From JAGQVA01 sp033764335 (lineage in GTDB: Bacteria; Bacteroidota; Bacteroidia; J057): a stretch of 64,000 nt of DNA. Both the position numbers and the translations under genes were made by a program. The notes under the pieces are model-generated. The model did no database searches and had not been told where the DNA came from. It saw only the letters and a program-made list of their open reading frames with translations. Shown here in pieces: positions 34,952 to 43,986 of the stretch. The first letter of the stretch is position 1. Every line of letters starts with the position of its first letter. Where the stretch lies: the NCBI GenBank assembly GCA_033764335.1, contig JANRJC010000059.1, forward strand, positions 1 to 64,000, written 5' to 3'.

Positions 34952-36502
34952 ATGAACGAATTTCAAAAAATTGAAGTCAGACACCTGCGAATCGAAGACT
35001 ATGAAGCACTCAAATCTTCGATGATTGATGCTTATAAAAACTGGGAAGGATCGTTCTGGAACAAACATCATATTCGCAATCTTTTGAATAAATTTCCCGA
35101 AGGGCAAATCTGTGTAGTGGTGGATGGAAAACTGGCAGCTTCGGCCCTGTCTCTGATTGTGCGATATGACGACTTTGGCGACCATCACACGTATCAACAA
35201 ATCACCGGGGATTATACTTTTTCCACTCACAATCCCGACGGCGATACCTTGTATGGAATTGACGTTTTTGTTCACTCCGAATATCGTGGCTTACGGCTCG
35301 GCAGAAGATTGTACGATGTGCGAAAGGAACTCTGTGAACAGCTTAACTTACGCGCCATTGTCGCCGGTGGCCGCATTCCCAACTACAACAACTATGCAGA
35401 CCAGATTACGCCTCGTGAGTATATTGAGAAGGTGAAATTGAAAGAGATTTACGACCCGGTTCTCACTTTTCAGATGTCCAACGATTTTCACGTCAAAAAG
35501 CTGCTCAAAGGATATATGCCCGGCGACGGCGAGTCGAGAGAATATGCCACCCTTCTGGAATGGAACAATATCTATTATACCGTCAGCACTCAACTGATCA
35601 ATATTCCCAAGACGGTAGTAAGGGTTGCACTTGCACAGTGGCAGATGCGCCATTTTCCGACCTTGGAGGCACTTTTCGAGCAGGTAGAGTTTTTTGTAGA
35701 TTCGGTTTCGGGATATAATAGTGATTTTATCCTTTTCCCCGAATTATTTAACGCGCCGCTAATGGCCGGGTTTAACAACCTCAACCCCGCAGCCGCTGTA
35801 CGCAAACTGGCAGAGTTTACACTGCCGCTCCGGGATAAGTTTATGGAATTTGCCGTTTCCTACAACATCAATATTATCACCGGAAGCATGCCGCTTTTAC
35901 GGGGGAAAAGTCTCTACAACGCAGGTTATCTGTGCAAAAGAGACGGCTCGGTCGAAGAATACCTCAAACTGCATATTACCCCCAACGAAGTTTATTCCTG
36001 GGGAATGGTAGGTGGCGACACGTTACGGGTTTTTGATACGGACTGTGGCAAGGTAGGTATCCTGATCTGCTACGACGTGGAATTTCCGGAACTTTCGCGT
36101 TTTCTGGCAAATGAAGGCATGCAGATTCTTTTTGTGCCTTTTCTTACCGACACCCAAAACGGTTATACCCGAGTGAGCAACTGCGCCCGGGCAAGAGCTA
36201 TTGAAAACGAATGTTATGTGGTCATTGCCGGAAGTGTGGGCAACCTCCCGCGTGTCAGCAATATGGACATTCAATTTGCCCAGTCTGCCGTTTATACGCC
36301 TTCGGATTTTGCTTTCCCGAGCAATGGCGTGATCGCCGAGGCTACTCCTAATACCGAAATGACCCTAATGGCCGATGTGGACATGGATTTACTGAAAGAA
36401 CTTCATAACCACGGAAGCGTCCGAAACTTAAAAGACCGCCGCAAAGATTTGTATGAAGTGGTTTTGAAGAAGAGAAAAAAAGCCACCATTAAACCTCAAT
36501 AA
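34952..36502 (+). CDS. Bifunctional GNAT acetyltransferase / nitrilase-type hydrolase
   Basis: 516 residues. The N-terminal 200 residues are a GNAT acetyltransferase (VFVHSEYRGLRLGRRLYDVR is the acetyl-CoA loop). The C-terminal 290 are a carbon-nitrogen hydrolase with the Glu-Lys-Cys triad E264 (LFPELF), K339 (YLKLHI) and C373 (ILICYDVEFPE). This fusion is a recurrent, conserved architecture; its substrate is unknown, with amide or acyl transfer on an amine plausible. Stand-alone gene, divergent from the MoxR gene. Confidence 0.92.
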   Translation: MNEFQKIEVRHLRIEDYEALKSSMIDAYKNWEGSFWNKHHIRNLLNKFPEGQICVVVDGKLAASALSLIVRYDDFGDHHTYQQITGDYTFSTHNPDGDTLYGIDVFVHSEYRGLRLGRRLYDVRKELCEQLNLRAIVAGGRIPNYNNYADQITPREYIEKVKLKEIYDPVLTFQMSNDFHVKKLLKGYMPGDGESREYATLLEWNNIYYTVSTQLINIPKTVVRVALAQWQMRHFPTLEALFEQVEFFVDSVSGYNSDFILFPELFNAPLMAGFNNLNPAAAVRKLAEFTLPLRDKFMEFAVSYNINIITGSMPLLRGKSLYNAGYLCKRDGSVEEYLKLHITPNEVYSWGMVGGDTLRVFDTDCGKVGILICYDVEFPELSRFLANEGMQILFVPFLTDTQNGYTRVSNCARARAIENECYVVIAGSVGNLPRVSNMDIQFAQSAVYTPSDFAFPSNGVIAEATPNTEMTLMADVDMDLLKELHNHGSVRNLKDRRKDLYEVVLKKRKKATIKPQ

Positions 36503-36505
36503 GCT

Positions 36506-38023
36506 TTACCAAACCTCCAGGTACTTTTCCATTTTTACGGTTTGTTCACAACTTTCATTGGCAAAAACGGTAAGTGTTACCTCATATAAACCGGAGATTT
36601 CGTAGGTTTTCAGCGGGTTTTCTTCGGTAGAAGTAGTTCCATCGCCGAAATCCCAGAGAAAACGGTCTCCGTACTTATGGCGTGCCCGGAAACGTGTAGG
36701 CACCAGGCGGGTGATCCGATAGTCTTCGGCGCGCACAAAAATCGAAGCGTTGATTGAATCGGCGGGGTACTCTTCGACCCTGAGCAGCCAAAAATCATTA
36801 TCGCCGGTGTGATTGTTACGGGTAAACATATTTTGTTTTTCCCCAATGGCGTAAAATACGCCCGGACGGTATTCTAGAACGTCCCGGCATCTTTCATTCA
36901 TCGCTCCACCATAGGTATTGCGCCACATGATATTGCCGGAAGGGAATGTACGTAAAAGCCAGAAGTCATCTCCACCTTTAATATAAGGCCCTGTACCTGT
37001 ACGAAAAGTAGAATACCCCCCCATCAAAAACCCTCGATCATCACAGACCGTAAGCGATTCGATCACCTCATTTTCCGGGCCGGGAATAATATGTTCACTA
37101 ATAAGAGAACCGGTATTATTTAGTCGCAGATACCAGAAATCTTTTCCTCCTTCGCGAGTATGGCGGGTTCCGGCGACAACGATACTACCCAAATCTACTT
37201 CTTTTACTGCCTGAAAATATCCCCCCAGCGGGCATGGGAAGGTTTTTTGCCAGACAATCGGCCCCGACTGTGCCAGTCTTACCAGAAATCCATTACCGTA
37301 AAGTCCCTGCACTTTGTGGGTTTCGTCGGGTGAATTTCCATAACCGGCCAGAAGATAATCGCCGTCCTGGCAGAGTGCCATGGCATTGGCCCACTCACTA
37401 TTGATTCCTCCTACGACTTTGCTATAACGAGTTTGGCCTCGTGTATCAATTTTTAATGCCCAAATGTCGCTCATGCCAAAATTTTTCCCGACATCTCCGT
37501 CCGTCGAATGCGACCCTCCGGCGATAAGGAACTCGCGGTAAAAACCCTTTACAATCGAATTTGCCTGATCCAGATCGCTACCGCCATAACTTTGTAACCA
37601 TTCTACCGAACCCAGGCTATCCACTTTACCGATAAAATAATCTCCCCAGTAATCTTCGTCCCCTTTCTCTTTATGAGGGATAAGGGAGTTTGTGACACCG
37701 GTAAAAATCACCCCGCCATCGTCACTCACGACCATGTCCCGCAATTCTTCACAACCACTCATGGTAATCTCCTGTTCCCACAGCATTTCACCGGTGGTAT
37801 CCGTTTTGATAATCCAGATATTGGAGCAGTTGACACCGGCGGTATCTGTGAGAATGGTATTACCTCCGATGAGAAGATTTCCGTCGGTGGCGAGGAGGAG
37901 TTTTCGCGGATAATCGTCCCCGATATTATCGTAAAACTGCTGAAACACCAGATGAGGAAACAACTGCGCAAAGGCAGGCAGAGAAACCGACAGCAGGAAA
38001 AGCACAAGGATCGAACGTATCAT
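36506..38023 (-). CDS. Secreted beta-propeller-like protein with C-terminal PKD domain
   Basis: 505 residues with a signal peptide (MIRSILVLFLLSVSLPAFAQ). Seven or so repeats of the kind GDYLLAGYGNS, DRGFLMGGYS and SIVVAGTRHTREGG resemble propeller blades that report stored state. The last 90 residues are a PKD domain (FLWDFGDGTTSTEENPLKTYEISGLYEVTL is one continuous domain; the hallmark WDFGDG is visible). No T9SS tail is evident. Extracellular or periplasmic, binding role likely; ligand unknown. Confidence 0.8.
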   Translation of the reverse strand: MIRSILVLFLLSVSLPAFAQLFPHLVFQQFYDNIGDDYPRKLLLATDGNLLIGGNTILTDTAGVNCSNIWIIKTDTTGEMLWEQEITMSGCEELRDMVVSDDGGVIFTGVTNSLIPHKEKGDEDYWGDYFIGKVDSLGSVEWLQSYGGSDLDQANSIVKGFYREFLIAGGSHSTDGDVGKNFGMSDIWALKIDTRGQTRYSKVVGGINSEWANAMALCQDGDYLLAGYGNSPDETHKVQGLYGNGFLVRLAQSGPIVWQKTFPCPLGGYFQAVKEVDLGSIVVAGTRHTREGGKDFWYLRLNNTGSLISEHIIPGPENEVIESLTVCDDRGFLMGGYSTFRTGTGPYIKGGDDFWLLRTFPSGNIMWRNTYGGAMNERCRDVLEYRPGVFYAIGEKQNMFTRNNHTGDNDFWLLRVEEYPADSINASIFVRAEDYRITRLVPTRFRARHKYGDRFLWDFGDGTTSTEENPLKTYEISGLYEVTLTVFANESCEQTVKMEKYLEVW

Positions 38024-38427
38024 AATTCCCGGGTAGAAGTGCTATACAAGTATAAGCCATTTTTTACAAATTCAGGTATAAAAGAGGGGTATTTTGAGGT
38101 ATATTTTAGATGATATTACAGCAAAGGTATATTTTTAAACAATACATTGAACAATCATTTCATATATTAAATCATACCTTTAAGTGAAAGATTTTTGAAA
38201 AATAAGTTTATCGCTTTAGTATTTTCAAATGACACACAAAGGGAAAAACCATTTATACAGCGATACAAGCAGAATATGAGCCATTTATTACCGCGTGTTT
38301 GATCAATGGTTATGTAAGGCGAATTCTTTTTTACATTTACAGATAACGCCCGCTGTACCTATATTTGTATCTACAATTGTTCAACAGAGTTTCGTTCTTT
38401 AGCGATACTACAACCGTTTGTGCTACT
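38024..38427. other. AT-rich 404-bp intergenic region
   Basis: Between divergent genes, with no ORF of coding character on either strand. A TATATTTG string (38359-38366) matches the Bacteroidota -7 box and could drive the downstream secreted protein gene; the -33 element is not clear. I see no RNA gene or repeat here. Confidence 0.35.
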
Positions 38428-38853
38428 ATGAGGTTTTATTCGTTACACCTCCTGGCTCTTTCTATTACTTTGTATCTGTTCCCGTCTGTTATGACGAATT
38501 CGGTTTACGCGCAGCAGGATTTTGCTACGGCCACTTGGGAAAACCCTTCGGGCCAAGCTGCGTTGATCTCGAAGATATTCATTGATGGACAAAAACTCTC
38601 GATTGTTGCCTATAATGACCACCAGACCGGTGAGCGGAGTTGGGGTTGGGCAAAACTAAAGAGGAGTGCCAATGGGTTTGAAGCAGTTTACCAGCAGGGT
38701 TTTTCTACTTGCAAAATATTCCTAAAGTATCTGCCCAAAGATATCTTACAGGTTACTGCGACGACTGCGTACAAAGACGACACCGACCCCAATGTAAGGC
38801 ATTATTATTTTACCAGAACAGGAGATTGGGGTAATAGCAGCTCCAAAAAATAA
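38428..38853 (+). CDS. Small secreted protein of unknown family
   Basis: 141 residues from ATG 38428, where a signal peptide starts (RFYSLHLLALSITLYLFPSV...VYAQ); an in-frame ATG at 38365 would add 21 residues with no signal character. The mature part, about 115 residues, is beta-rich with aromatic residues (SWGWAKLKRSANGFEAVYQQ; KIFLKYLPKDILQVTATTAY; a final HYYFTRTGDW). It is similar in build to short lipocalin-like or META-like domains but I do not recognise a family. Followed by a good terminator, so monocistronic. Confidence 0.65.
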   Translation: MRFYSLHLLALSITLYLFPSVMTNSVYAQQDFATATWENPSGQAALISKIFIDGQKLSIVAYNDHQTGERSWGWAKLKRSANGFEAVYQQGFSTCKIFLKYLPKDILQVTATTAYKDDTDPNVRHYYFTRTGDWGNSSSKK

Positions 38854-38907
38854 TCTCCGAATTCCCCCTAAGACTTTTCTACCGACCCAAAACTAGAATG
38901 GAATCAC

Positions 38908-38938
38908 GGGGCTGTCCACTAAGGCAGCCCCATTTTTT
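38908..38938 (+). terminator. Rho-independent terminator
   Basis: A perfect 7-bp stem GGGGCTG/CAGCCCC with a 10-nt loop, followed by ATTTTTT. It ends the small secreted protein gene and abuts the stop of the ComB-like gene. Confidence 0.8.
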
Positions 38939-39740
38939 ATAAAGTTTTTAGCGGTGGATTGAGGGACTGCTGAAGAGCCAGAATTTCTTCTTTATAACCG
39001 TGGTAGTCGGCACCATAAGGGCTAATGTCGCGAAGTTCATTACCGATCATAATGGGCAATACAGGATGTGTGTCGCGCCGCATGGCGTATTTTACCTCTT
39101 CCTGAAGGTTAAGATGTATCAGCCGGTGGTAATGGCTTGAATGCCGGAAGAAATAACGTTTGCGAATATTGGCCGATTGAAAAAGTGTCTCTGCGACAAT
39201 GGCGGTGTCCTGAAACAGGCGGAAATGGTTGCGAAGTTTACGCACCATTGCCCCCGCAAAAATTGTATCCTCCAGGGTCACATGGTCTTTCCATCCGGCA
39301 CAGATCAGGCATACGTGGCGATTCTCTCGTATAAGCCAGCGGGTAAGCGCACTGATATTACAGAATGAACCGGCCAAAATCTCCTTTGCGCCTCGTTCCT
39401 GCGCCGCTTTTATCGTGCGGGTACCATTGGTGGTAGTGATGGCGATTTTCCGCCCCTCAACCACTTCACGCGGATAAGAAAACGGCGAGTTACCAAAATC
39501 AAAACCCTCAACCTGTTCTCCGCTCCTTTCACCGGCAATCAGATAGCCGAGGTCTTTGTACGAACGACATTCCTCAATTTCTTCAACAGGAACTATCAAT
39601 TCGGCACCATGATCAAATGCAACACACATGGTAGTGGTCGCACGAAGAATGTCAATCACTACGACATTCGCTTCCGAAAGATCAAATTGATCTATCAGCG
39701 CGGGGGTGAGGCATACGTGGACAAACTTTTTCATTTTCAT
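38937..39740 (-). CDS. comB: 2-phosphosulfolactate phosphatase (ComB-like)
   Basis: 267 residues. The ComB motifs are all present: VVVIDILRATTTM, AGERSGEQVEGFDFGNSP, ITTTNGTRTI and CAGWKDHVTLEDTIFAG. ComB removes phosphate from 2-phosphosulfolactate to give sulfolactate. In archaea this is a step to coenzyme M; in bacteria the product is sulfolactate itself or an unknown. ATG 39740 and ATG 39734 are both in frame; a TAACTTTG box four bases upstream of 39740 makes the inner start plausible. No ComA or ComC gene is adjacent. Confidence 0.88.
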   Translation of the reverse strand: MKMKKFVHVCLTPALIDQFDLSEANVVVIDILRATTTMCVAFDHGAELIVPVEEIEECRSYKDLGYLIAGERSGEQVEGFDFGNSPFSYPREVVEGRKIAITTTNGTRTIKAAQERGAKEILAGSFCNISALTRWLIRENRHVCLICAGWKDHVTLEDTIFAGAMVRKLRNHFRLFQDTAIVAETLFQSANIRKRYFFRHSSHYHRLIHLNLQEEVKYAMRRDTHPVLPIMIGNELRDISPYGADYHGYKEEILALQQSLNPPLKTL

Positions 39741-39744
39741 TCTG

Positions 39745-39776
39745 CAAAGTTAATACTTAGATAGAAACTTATCCAA
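39745..39776 (-). promoter_or_regulatory. Bacteroidota-type promoter abutting the comB-like start
   Basis: Reading on the minus strand, TTG (39776-39774), 21 bp, then TAACTTTG (39752-39745). The box ends only four bases from the annotated start codon, so the transcript would have almost no leader. Confidence 0.5.
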
Positions 39777-39962
39777 TTCAGAAAAATCTCCGCACAAATT
39801 GAGGTTTTTATGCAAGATTTTCAAATATCACACGATTAGAATTTCCTAAAAATAAAAGAACATTTAACCCTTAACGAAAGAACTTTTCTGCATACGCAGA
39901 CGTTCCCGTGTTTGTGACGAGGTTTTCTACCCATATATCAAAAAAAAATATTTTCTTAGGCT

Positions 39963-40688
39963 ATGTTTCTCGATTTTTTTCTTTTTCACCCCACAAAACT
40001 CAGCCGGGAGCACGTATTTTCATTCCCGGTTCCCTTTACAGAGTACTTTCTAAAGACTCCCGACGGAGCTGAAATCAACGTTTTGTGGTTTCACAGCCCC
40101 CAACCCCGAGGTTTAATCCTCTATTTTCATGGCAATGCAGACGATCTTTCCCGCTGGGGAAAAATGGCAGAAGATTTCCTTCATCTAAACTACGATGTGA
40201 TGATGATGGACTACCGGGGGTTCGGCAAAAGTACCGGCAAACTTTCTGAATCCATCCTCCACGCCGACGGAAAGATATTTTACAACCATGCTTTGCAGCA
40301 TTTTCCCGCCGAAAAAATAGTCATTTATGGGCGGTCTCTGGGCACAGGCATTGCCACCCGTCTGGCGGCAGAAGTACCTTCTGCGCAACTTATCCTCGAA
40401 ACCCCCTTTTACAACCTGCCGGAACTGCTGTTGCGGTACATTCCCTTTATTGGCAGCAAAATCCCGTGGGCGTATCAGTTCCGCTCCGACGAATACATAC
40501 AACAGGTGAAAGTTCCGCTCACAATTTTTCACGGCACCGAAGATGAAGTTGTCCCCTACAAGGAAGGTAAAAAATTTGAGGCACTGCTGGGAGAGCGAGT
40601 GCGATTTGTGACCCTCCACGGCGGCAAACACAAAAACCTGAGTGAGTACCCGCTGTATCACGAGGTACTGGCGGAAGTGTTGGGGTGA
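39963..40688 (+). CDS. Alpha/beta hydrolase
   Basis: 241 residues. Oxyanion-side motif FHGNADDLSRW, nucleophile elbow YGRSLGTGIA (S125), acid HGTEDEVVPY (D194) and a catalytic His near LHGGKHKNL (H223) form a complete triad. This is the ABHD13/Bem46-like serine hydrolase type. A single hydrophobic stretch near the N-terminus could be an anchor or just a core strand. Ester or thioester substrate not predictable. Single gene. Confidence 0.9.
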   Translation: MFLDFFLFHPTKLSREHVFSFPVPFTEYFLKTPDGAEINVLWFHSPQPRGLILYFHGNADDLSRWGKMAEDFLHLNYDVMMMDYRGFGKSTGKLSESILHADGKIFYNHALQHFPAEKIVIYGRSLGTGIATRLAAEVPSAQLILETPFYNLPELLLRYIPFIGSKIPWAYQFRSDEYIQQVKVPLTIFHGTEDEVVPYKEGKKFEALLGERVRFVTLHGGKHKNLSEYPLYHEVLAEVLG

Positions 40689-40708
40689 GATTTAAAGCTA
40701 GTTCTCCA

Positions 40709-40739
40709 TTGACCAAACTCTGCTTTTATTGTATATTTA
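40709..40739 (+). promoter_or_regulatory. Candidate promoter for the Panacea gene
   Basis: TTG (40709-40711), 20 bp, TATATTTA (40732-40739), a one-base departure from TAnnTTTG, 27 bp upstream of the start. Confidence 0.45.
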
Positions 40740-40766
40740 CAGGATCAGAATGCAATTGAAAAATCT

Positions 40767-41252
40767 ATGGCTAGCGAAGACAAATTTAAAGCCCTTGTAC
40801 TTTACATTGGAAACAGCCCTTTGGTAAGTAACTTGGGCATGACGAAACTATGGAAACTCATTTATTTCATTGATACTGCTGCGTTAAGATCATGGGGAAA
40901 TTCGATTACGGGATCCGAATTTATAAAATATGAACATGGACCTGTACCAAGCAAAGGAGAGAAAGTGATTAAACGCATGAGAAAAGATGGAGATATAGAG
41001 GTTATTCAGGAAAATCATCGCGCTTTCCGTATCCATCGTATTGTAGCACGGACGCCTCTAACTGAAGGTTTTTTCTCTTCCGAGGAAGTAACTCTGATCA
41101 ACGAAATCCTTCAAAACTATGGGCAACAAACGGCCAGCTATCTTTCTGAATTAAGTCATCGGGAACCCGCTTGGCATTACGCCGAAAACCTCCAGAAGCT
41201 TGAGCATACACTCATGTTCTATGGTAGTGAAGAAGATCCAAATATCTTTTAG
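40767..41252 (+). CDS. Panacea (DUF4065/SocA-like) antitoxin-domain protein
   Basis: 161 residues. The KLWKLIYFIDTAALRSWGNSITGSEFIKYEHGPVP segment is the Panacea signature, summarised as KLxKLIYFID ... ITGxxFxKYxxGPVP. This domain serves as an exchangeable antitoxin fold for many unrelated toxins and also as a proteolysis adaptor (SocA). Toxin and antitoxin usually lie next to each other; here the flanking genes are an alpha/beta hydrolase and a bacilliredoxin, so it appears to be an orphan. It has its own candidate promoter and terminator. Confidence 0.85.
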   Translation: MASEDKFKALVLYIGNSPLVSNLGMTKLWKLIYFIDTAALRSWGNSITGSEFIKYEHGPVPSKGEKVIKRMRKDGDIEVIQENHRAFRIHRIVARTPLTEGFFSSEEVTLINEILQNYGQQTASYLSELSHREPAWHYAENLQKLEHTLMFYGSEEDPNIF

Positions 41253-41266
41253 GAGGCATAAAAACA

Positions 41267-41293
41267 CCAAAAGTCCCTCCTCGGGACTTTTGG
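41267..41293. terminator. Bidirectional-type terminator
   Basis: An 11-bp perfect stem CCAAAAGTCCC / GGGACTTTTGG with a 5-nt loop, whose own A/T arms provide the U-tracts on both strands. It lies between the convergent Panacea and bacilliredoxin genes. Confidence 0.8.
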
Positions 41294-41320
41294 CTTATAA
41301 AAACGATATTTTGCGGCGAC

Positions 41321-41743
41321 TTATTCGCAATACTCGTCGTAGGCGGCCATAAGATTGGCGGCGATCATTGCGGCGGAACGGCCTTCGATGTGGTGCCGCT
41401 CAATCATGTGCACCAGTTCTCCGTCTTTAAACAAAGCCACACAAGGTGAAGAAGGAGGGTAAGGCAACAAATACTCTCTCGCTCTTTTGGTAGCTTCGGT
41501 GTCAACACCGGCAAAAACCGTTACTACTTTACCCGGTGTAGTCTCGTGTTGCAACGAATAAATCACACCCGGACGAGCAGCACCGGCTGCACAACCGCAA
41601 ACGGAATTGACCATCAGCAGTACCGTGCCTTCACTGTTGCGAAGCACCTGATCCACTTCTGCCGCAGTTTTCAGAGAATCAAATCCTACATTCTCCAGTT
41701 CCGCAGCCATTGGGGCAGTTAATTCCAAAGGATACATATTCAA
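41321..41743 (-). CDS. BrxA/BrxB-family bacilliredoxin
   Basis: 140 residues, thioredoxin fold of the YphP/YqiW family. The active site is the CGC motif SVCGCAAGAARPG (C49-G-C51), and PSSPCVALFKDGELVHMIERH is the family's conserved second half. Members remove bacillithiol mixed disulfides from proteins. Bacillithiol is made by some Bacteroidota, so the assignment fits; the biosynthetic genes are not in this window. The next gene upstream is divergent. Confidence 0.93.
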   Translation of the reverse strand: MNMYPLELTAPMAAELENVGFDSLKTAAEVDQVLRNSEGTVLLMVNSVCGCAAGAARPGVIYSLQHETTPGKVVTVFAGVDTEATKRAREYLLPYPPSSPCVALFKDGELVHMIERHHIEGRSAAMIAANLMAAYDEYCE

Positions 41744-41871
41744 TTATTTTTAGGATTGTATTAAATAAATTTCCTACAAATTTACCATTCTGCCGGGACT
41801 TATACACCACTTTTTTTCTGTGGTTTTCTGAAAATTAATGTTAGCATTATATGTCCCTACCGCCAATTATG

Positions 41872-41879
41872 TAACTTTG
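41872..41879 (+). promoter_or_regulatory. -7 box (TAACTTTG) abutting a start codon
   Basis: An exact TAnnTTTG match ends 7 bp before the ATG at 41887, so transcription would begin only a few bases before the start codon. No clear -33 element is visible. Confidence 0.45.
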
Positions 41880-41886
41880 CTTCTGT

Positions 41887-43959
41887 ATGAACCGTCTATT
41901 CCTATTTTTTGTTTGGGGAATTTCCTTTTTTCCCCTCTTCGGACAACAGCCGAACGTGTTTCAGGAAAAGGTCACTTCTGCCGGAAACATCGCTGCCACG
42001 ATCAATAACCTCGGTATGATCGGCAATAGTTTCAGCGGTAGTTTTAATGTGGAAGGTTTTGCCTCCTGCGAGTACCCCGCCAATTCGGGAATTGAGCATG
42101 TATTCGACGGGGGCCTCTGGGTCGGTGGCCGGGTAAACGGAGAGGTTGCCGTAAGCTCTGGTGCCATTGACGACGCGAGCGGATACGCCACGGGAAAACG
42201 AGGTTTTGAGTTTACCTCCCGAAGCCCGCTCAATGAACGTTCGACGCTGTTTGACAGCCCCTTTTTCACCCCCGAAGCCATTTCCCACCAGGATTTTGTC
42301 TCCACTTTTACGGATACTGCTACTTCGATTTCTACCGGTGGAGGAAGTATTCAGATTACCGACCACCTCAAGCCGCTGGGGCTGGAGATGGAATTTCAAT
42401 CTTACAACTGGAACTTTACCTTTGCCGATTTTTTTATCATTCTCAACTATCATATCACTAATGTGGGCAATAGCCCCATTGAGTCGGTTTACCTCGGCTA
42501 CTGGCTCGACGGTGTCGTGCGGAATATCAATATCACGCCTCCGGGTGGGACGGCCTTTTTCAGCCAGGGAGGAAATGGATTTATTGATTCGCTGAATATG
42601 GGTTACGAATTTGACGCTTTGGGCGATGTGGGTTATACCGATAGTTATGTAGGGGTCAAATACCTCGGAGCCGAAATCAGTGGAGCATGCCCCTCCTCTC
42701 CCGATTTTAAGGTGCATTTTAATACCTGGCAGTTTCGGAACTCTGCCGATCCACTATTTTTTTTCCCCGACGATGACAACAAAAAATACGGAAAAATGAC
42801 CACCGGCCTAAACTACCTTTCCGGCTGGACCGATATTCAGAAACAAATCAATAGTGCCAATAACCGCTCCAACCTCGTTTCGGTTGGGCCGATTCCGGTA
42901 TTACTTCCGGGACAATCGCTGGACGTTGCTTTTGCCATTGTCTGTGCCAAACGCGTATTTGACGGGCTTCCGGCCTCTGCCAATACTCCCGCGCAACGCG
43001 CCAATCTTATCCAAAACGCCCAATGGGCACAGACCGCTTACTTTGGGGAAGATGCCAATGGCAACTGCCGCCTCGACCCGGGCGAAGACCGCGACGGAAA
43101 CGGACGTATTACCCGGTTTATCCTTCCTTCTCCTCCCGAACGCCCGATTATGAAAATTGTGCCCGGTGACCATACCATAGATGTTTACTGGTCTGACAAT
43201 GCCGAACAATCCGTGGATCCCATCTCCAAAAAACAAGACTTCGAAGGATACCGCCTTTACAAAACCGCCGTGGGTTTTGATGTGCAGAATACGCAGGATA
43301 TTTTTGAGTCCCTCAAACTCACCCGTGAATGGGACATCCCCGGCGATGAGAAGTTTTTTGAAACGGGTTTTGAGGCTATCCGGCTCGACGATCCGGTGAC
43401 TTTTCCCGGCGATGCAACCAATTATTTTTACAAATACACCTTCCGAAATATTGCAAATGGCTGGCAGCACGTCATCGCCCTGACCGCTTTTGACGAAGGG
43501 GATGAAGTTAACAACCTCGAATCCCTCGAATCTGCCCCGCTCGCCAATCTGAAACGAGTATTTGCCGGCAAACCCGCCAATGAGGGTTTTGCCGCCGGAG
43601 ATCCTTTTGTTTACCCCAATCCCTACTATGCGCGGGCAGACTGGGAAGGAGCCAGTACCTTTGAAGAAGACCGGAAAATCATTTTTGCAAACCTTCCTAA
43701 AAACGCTGAAATCAGGATTTATACCCTGGCGGGAGACCTTGTAGATGTATTTGAACATGATGAAAGTTATAACGGTTCCGACACCCGCTGGCATAGTACA
43801 TATTCCGATCCTGAGGAAACCGTTTTTTCCGGGGGAGAACATGCCTGGGATCTGCTTTCGCAAGACAATCAGATTATTGCCCGTGGGTTGTATCTTTTTG
43901 TGGTGCGCGATCTAAACAGTGGTGAAATAAAACGCGGCAAATTCGTTGTTATTAAGTAA
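41887..43959 (+). CDS. Large secreted protein with EF-hand-like loop, first gene of a three-gene operon
   Basis: 690 residues with a signal peptide (MNRLFLFFVWGISFFPLFGQ). The first 380 residues are beta-rich and unassigned (IEHVFDGGLWVGGRVNGEVA; YNWNFTFADFFIILNYHITN). Around residue 388 lies a calcium-loop-like DANGNCRLDPGEDRDGNG. A fibronectin-III-like domain follows (PPERPIMKIVPGDHTIDVYW). The C-terminus (FVYPNPYYARADWEG, AEIRIYTLAGDLVDVFEHD, RGLYLFVV) is an FlgD-Ig/T9SS-like tail, so secretion by T9SS with surface attachment is likely (inference). The next gene starts 28 bp downstream. Specific role unknown. Confidence 0.7.
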   Translation: MNRLFLFFVWGISFFPLFGQQPNVFQEKVTSAGNIAATINNLGMIGNSFSGSFNVEGFASCEYPANSGIEHVFDGGLWVGGRVNGEVAVSSGAIDDASGYATGKRGFEFTSRSPLNERSTLFDSPFFTPEAISHQDFVSTFTDTATSISTGGGSIQITDHLKPLGLEMEFQSYNWNFTFADFFIILNYHITNVGNSPIESVYLGYWLDGVVRNINITPPGGTAFFSQGGNGFIDSLNMGYEFDALGDVGYTDSYVGVKYLGAEISGACPSSPDFKVHFNTWQFRNSADPLFFFPDDDNKKYGKMTTGLNYLSGWTDIQKQINSANNRSNLVSVGPIPVLLPGQSLDVAFAIVCAKRVFDGLPASANTPAQRANLIQNAQWAQTAYFGEDANGNCRLDPGEDRDGNGRITRFILPSPPERPIMKIVPGDHTIDVYWSDNAEQSVDPISKKQDFEGYRLYKTAVGFDVQNTQDIFESLKLTREWDIPGDEKFFETGFEAIRLDDPVTFPGDATNYFYKYTFRNIANGWQHVIALTAFDEGDEVNNLESLESAPLANLKRVFAGKPANEGFAAGDPFVYPNPYYARADWEGASTFEEDRKIIFANLPKNAEIRIYTLAGDLVDVFEHDESYNGSDTRWHSTYSDPEETVFSGGEHAWDLLSQDNQIIARGLYLFVVRDLNSGEIKRGKFVVIK

Positions 43960-43986
43960 ATAATCCCAAAACCAAAACCTTTAATC

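Noticed and set aside
42901..43863. A 320-codon minus-strand frame inside the first secreted-protein operon gene
   Set aside because: No promoter, signal or motif; antisense to a gene with clear EF-hand-like and FnIII-like features.
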